Positions 5,620 to 8,595 of a stretch of 8,595 nucleotides of DNA are shown here, in pieces. Position 1 is the first letter of the stretch. Each line of letters begins with the position of its first letter. The stretch comes from Emcibacteraceae bacterium (lineage in GTDB: Bacteria; Pseudomonadota; Alphaproteobacteria; Sphingomonadales; Emcibacteraceae). Below the pieces are notes generated by a model that worked only from the letters and a program-made list of their open reading frames with translations, searched no databases and was not told the origin of the DNA. The translations under genes and the position numbers were made by a program. The stretch lies in the NCBI GenBank assembly GCA_016763335.1, contig JAESUD010000074.1, positions 1 through 8,595 of the forward strand, given 5' to 3'.

Positions 5620-5907
5620 ATGTCCGTTGATAAACAAACAGTTGCGAAGATCGCAAATTTGGCCCGTATTGAGGTTTCCGAGGATGAACTCGAAAACACA
5701 ATGGGAGAGCTTAACAATATTATTGATTGGATCGAGCAGCTATCGGAAGTAAATACCGACGGTGTTGCTGCCATGACCAGTGTGGTTGCGGCTGATCTTC
5801 CGCGCCGTGAAGATAAAGTCACCGACGGTGGTTACCGCGACGAGGTTCTTAAAAATGCCCCTGTGGCCGAGCATGGCTTCTTTGCTGTGCCAAAAGTACT
5901 TGAATAG
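5620..5907 (+). CDS. gatC: Asp/Glu-tRNA amidotransferase subunit C
   Basis: A 95-residue GatC, the usual size for the family. It wraps around GatA and stabilises the GatA-GatB complex, which converts misacylated Glu-tRNA(Gln) and/or Asp-tRNA(Asn) to the correct amidated form in the cytoplasm. The N-terminal helix pair is typical: [18 protein letters not shown] (residues 8-25), then [19 protein letters not shown], and the extended C-terminal part with [11 protein letters not shown] and the end motif [11 protein letters not shown], which is highly characteristic. The ATG at 5620 has only a weak GAAGAG-type ribosome site. gatA follows after about 11 nt, so the two are co-transcribed. A GatC-GatA-GatB order is common in alphaproteobacteria. 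Confidence 0.97.
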   Translation: MSVDKQTVAKIANLARIEVSEDELENTMGELNNIIDWIEQLSEVNTDGVAAMTSVVAADLPRREDKVTDGGYRDEVLKNAPVAEHGFFAVPKVLE

Positions 5908-5918
5908 AGGGTATGATT

Positions 5919-7418
5919 ATGACTGAATTTACAAAATTAACATTGTCCGAAGCACGTGATGCACTGCATAAGGGCGACATTTCATCGGTTGAGATTACAT
6001 CGGCACATTTGGACGCCATTGATGACGCGAAAGAGCTAAACAGTTATATCGTGGTAACCGCCGACAAGGCGATGGACATGGCGGCAAAAGCCGACGCCAT
6101 GATCAAAGACGGAACCGCCAAAGGAATGACCGGAATTCCCATAGGAATAAAGGATTTATATTGTACAAAAGGCGTTCATAGCCAAGCAGCAAGTCACATT
6201 CTTGACGGTTTTAAACCGGAATATGAAAGCACAGTGACATCAAACCTTTGGGATGATGGCGCGGTGATGCTGGGTAAAACCAACATGGACGAGTTTGCCA
6301 TGGGGTCTTCTAATGAAAATAGTTATTATGGCCCGGTGAAAAATCCGTGGCGCGCTACCAAAGAAAATGGTGAATTATCAGATAAGAACACCGTGCCAGG
6401 CGGTTCGTCCGGTGGGTCTGCGGCGGCAGTTGCAGCTGATATATCCATTGCGTCAACGGGAACGGATACTGGCGGCTCAATTCGCCAGCCAGCGTCATTT
6501 ACCGGACTTGTAGGACTTAAGCCAACATATGGTCGTTGTTCACGCTGGGGTATGGTGGCGTTTGCGTCGTCGCTCGATCAGGCGGGGCCACTTACTAAAA
6601 CAGTTCGTGATGCCGCGATCATGATGGAAAGCATGGCCGGATATGATCCGAAGGATTCTACCTCAACCAATATTACCGTACCAAATTATGAAGCGGCGCT
6701 TACTGGCGATATTCGTGGCCTTAAAATTGGTGTGCCAAAAGAATATAGAGTTGACGGTATGCCGGACGGCATTGAAAAGCTCTGGCAACAGGGCATTGAC
6801 TGGTTAAAGGATGCCGGGGCGGAAATTATTGATATCAGCCTGCCGCATACAAAATATGCGCTACCAACTTGTTATATTGTTGCACCGGCTGAATGTTCAT
6901 CAAACCTCGCGCGTTATGACGGTGTCAAGTTTGGGTTGCGTGTTGATGGTGACAGCCTTGATGATATGTATAAAAAAACCCGCGCCGCCGGATTTGGTGA
7001 CGAGGTGAAAAGGCGTATTCTCATTGGCACTTATGTCCTATCCGCCGGTTATTATGACGCTTATTACCTTAAAGCACAGCGTGTGCGGACCTTGATTGCC
7101 AATGATTTTAAGGCAGCCTATGAAAAGTGCGATGTGATTTTAACCCCGACAGCGCCAAGTGCGGCGTTTAATCTTGGTGAAAAAGTATCAGACCCGCTTT
7201 CAATGTATTTAAATGATGTGTTTACCGTTCCTGCGTCGCTCGCCGGGCTTCCGGGTATTTCGGTTCCAGCCGGATTAAGCTCTCAGGGGCTTCCGCTTGG
7301 TTTGCAGTTGCTCGGTCAGGCATTTGGTGAAGAACAGCTGCTTAAGGTGGCAGACGTGCTGGAAACAGCGGCAGGATTTAAAGCAAAACCCGCAAAATGG
7401 TGGGGAGAAAACACATGA
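5919..7418 (+). CDS. gatA: Asp/Glu-tRNA amidotransferase subunit A (glutaminase/amidase)
   Basis: A 499-residue amidase-signature enzyme that hydrolyses glutamine and passes ammonia to GatB. The Ser-cisSer-Lys catalytic triad is intact: Lys78 in [10 protein letters not shown], Ser163 in [15 protein letters not shown], and nucleophile Ser187 in [13 protein letters not shown]. Other family hallmarks are [38 protein letters not shown] and, near the C-terminus, TPTAPSAAF and [16 protein letters not shown]. Between NPWR and PGGSS there are about 14 residues ([12 protein letters not shown]), a little longer than in many homologues. I prefer the ATG at 5919, which sits seven nt after AGAGGG. The in-frame ATG at 5913 would leave almost no spacing. 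The gene overlaps gatB by four bases (ATGA), which indicates translational coupling. Confidence 0.97.
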   Translation: MTEFTKLTLSEARDALHKGDISSVEITSAHLDAIDDAKELNSYIVVTADKAMDMAAKADAMIKDGTAKGMTGIPIGIKDLYCTKGVHSQAASHILDGFKPEYESTVTSNLWDDGAVMLGKTNMDEFAMGSSNENSYYGPVKNPWRATKENGELSDKNTVPGGSSGGSAAAVAADISIASTGTDTGGSIRQPASFTGLVGLKPTYGRCSRWGMVAFASSLDQAGPLTKTVRDAAIMMESMAGYDPKDSTSTNITVPNYEAALTGDIRGLKIGVPKEYRVDGMPDGIEKLWQQGIDWLKDAGAEIIDISLPHTKYALPTCYIVAPAECSSNLARYDGVKFGLRVDGDSLDDMYKKTRAAGFGDEVKRRILIGTYVLSAGYYDAYYLKAQRVRTLIANDFKAAYEKCDVILTPTAPSAAFNLGEKVSDPLSMYLNDVFTVPASLAGLPGISVPAGLSSQGLPLGLQLLGQAFGEEQLLKVADVLETAAGFKAKPAKWWGENT

Positions 7419-8595
7419 GTAATTTATATCAAGGCGCAACAGGCGAATGGGAAGTGGTAATCGGACTTGAAATCCATGCCCAAGTGACATCGGAAGCAAA
7501 ATTATTTTCTGGCGCATCAACAAAATTTGGCTCTGCACCGAATACACAAGTGAGCTTTGTCTGTTCCGCACAGCCCGGGATGTTGCCGGTCATTAATGAA
7601 GAATGCGTCCGTCAAGCCGTTCGTACTGGCCTTGCGATGGGTTGCAAAATTAATTTGCGTAGTGTGTTTGACCGTAAAAATTATTTTTATGCTGATCTTC
7701 CACAAGGATATCAAATTTCACAGTTCAAAGATCCGATTGTTGGAGAAGGTATTCTGACCGTTGATCTTGAAGATGGATCAACCAAGGATATTGGTATTGA
7801 ACGCCTGCATTTAGAGCAAGATGCCGGTAAATCCATGCATGACCAACACCCGACGATGACATATGTTGATTTAAATCGTTCCGGTGTTGCATTGATGGAA
7901 ATCGTCTCCATGCCGGATATGCGCAGCGCGGAAGAGGCCGGGGCATATTTCAGGAAAATACGCTCAATCGTTCGTTATGCGGGCACATGCGACGGTAATA
8001 TGGATCAGGGTTCAATGCGGGCAGATGTTAATGTATCCGTTCGTCGTGTCGGTGCCGAGCTTGGTACGCGTACTGAAACAAAGAATGTAAACTCGGTCCG
8101 TTATATGATGCAGGTCATTGAGAGCGAAACCCGCCGTCAGGTGGACGTGCTTGAAGATGGCGGTACTATAAAACAGGAAACGCGGCTCTTTGAAGTGGCG
8201 ACAGGGACAACACGGACCATGCGCTCAAAAGAAGAGGCACATGACTACCGTTATTTCCCTGATCCGGATTTATTACCGCTTGAGTTTAGTCAGGAATTTG
8301 TTGATGAACTGGCAAAAGAATTGCCGGAACTTGCCGATGCGAAAAAACAACGCTTTATTCGTGACCTTAATATAAACGCCTATAACGCCGACGTACTTGT
8401 TGCGGAAAAAGAAAGCGCGGATTATTTTGAAGAATTGCTTGCCGCGACTGTTGCAAAATCCGGCAAATCAGTTTCTGAACTTGGAACGCTGGTGTCTAAC
8501 TGGGTGACGAGCGATCTTTTTGGTGCGCTTAAAAAGCTTTCTAAAGGAATTACCGAAAGCCCGGTTTCAACCGCGGATGCGGCGGAGCTTTTAAC
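7415..8595 (+). CDS. gatB: Asp/Glu-tRNA amidotransferase subunit B, C-terminus cut by window edge
   Basis: GatB binds the misacylated tRNA and activates its side-chain carboxylate with ATP, using the ammonia supplied by GatA. The 393 codons present are open throughout, with no frameshift. Landmarks in order are [11 protein letters not shown] (13-23), [31 protein letters not shown] (85-103), HLEQDAGKS (132-140), [16 protein letters not shown] (150-165), [14 protein letters not shown] (196-209), KNVNS, and [19 protein letters not shown] at the end of the catalytic core. After that begins the helical and YqeY-like tail that grips the tRNA. The family is close to 490 residues, so about 95-100 are missing to the right. 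The ATG overlaps the gatA stop, with GGGGAG seven nt upstream. Confidence 0.97.
   Translation, partial: MSNLYQGATGEWEVVIGLEIHAQVTSEAKLFSGASTKFGSAPNTQVSFVCSAQPGMLPVINEECVRQAVRTGLAMGCKINLRSVFDRKNYFYADLPQGYQISQFKDPIVGEGILTVDLEDGSTKDIGIERLHLEQDAGKSMHDQHPTMTYVDLNRSGVALMEIVSMPDMRSAEEAGAYFRKIRSIVRYAGTCDGNMDQGSMRADVNVSVRRVGAELGTRTETKNVNSVRYMMQVIESETRRQVDVLEDGGTIKQETRLFEVATGTTRTMRSKEEAHDYRYFPDPDLLPLEFSQEFVDELAKELPELADAKKQRFIRDLNINAYNADVLVAEKESADYFEELLAATVAKSGKSVSELGTLVSNWVTSDLFGALKKLSKGITESPVSTADAAELL

Noticed and set aside
5434..5822. Short frames around the receptor-gatC junction on both strands
   Set aside because: They overlap the receptor end and gatC, both clearly real, and show no domain or coding logic.
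7275..7946. Several 65-98 codon minus-strand frames opposite gatA and gatB
   Set aside because: gatA and gatB are intact and recognisable throughout. The opposite frames are compositional shadows.

Overview
The window looks like chromosomal DNA of a Gram-negative alphaproteobacterium of moderate GC. The evidence is an unbroken gatC-gatA-gatB operon with alphaproteobacterial-type GatA/GatB sequences, an outer-membrane TonB-dependent receptor with a signal peptide, and an AqpZ-type aquaporin. I cannot name the genus.

Layout. (1) 1-644, minus strand: 3'-truncated aqpZ-like aquaporin. (2) 645-3411: an AT-rich, gene-poor stretch holding two plus-strand genes, a sulfite-oxidase-family molybdoenzyme (1190-2206) and a small orphan membrane protein (2702-3130). 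It also holds three copies of a structured intergenic repeat: 812-990 (+), 2309-2487 (+) and 3225-3348 (-). (3) 3478-5529: a TonB-dependent receptor with a HGHGHGY motif in its plug. It starts at a TTG and is preceded by a promoter-like TATAAT and a dyad resembling a Zur operator. (4) 5620 to the right edge: gatC, gatA and gatB, the amidotransferase that makes Gln-tRNA(Gln) and/or Asn-tRNA(Asn). GatB runs off the window.

How the parts relate. The flanks (aqpZ, receptor, gatCAB) look like ordinary chromosomal genes. The middle stretch looks like an accessory segment: it is AT-rich, its genes have no obvious partners, and each gene lies between repeat copies. Copies 1 and 2, in direct orientation, bracket the molybdoenzyme. 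Copies 2 and 3, in inverted orientation, bracket the membrane protein. The repeat is the main unexplained structure. All three copies share a 124-nt core that aligns without gaps at about 85-87% identity (hand count) and contains three short dyads that persist despite substitutions. The second point of interest is the probable zinc (Zur-type) control of the receptor, inferred from a 13/15 match to the classical Zur core. No CRISPR array, rRNA, tRNA or transposase gene was seen.
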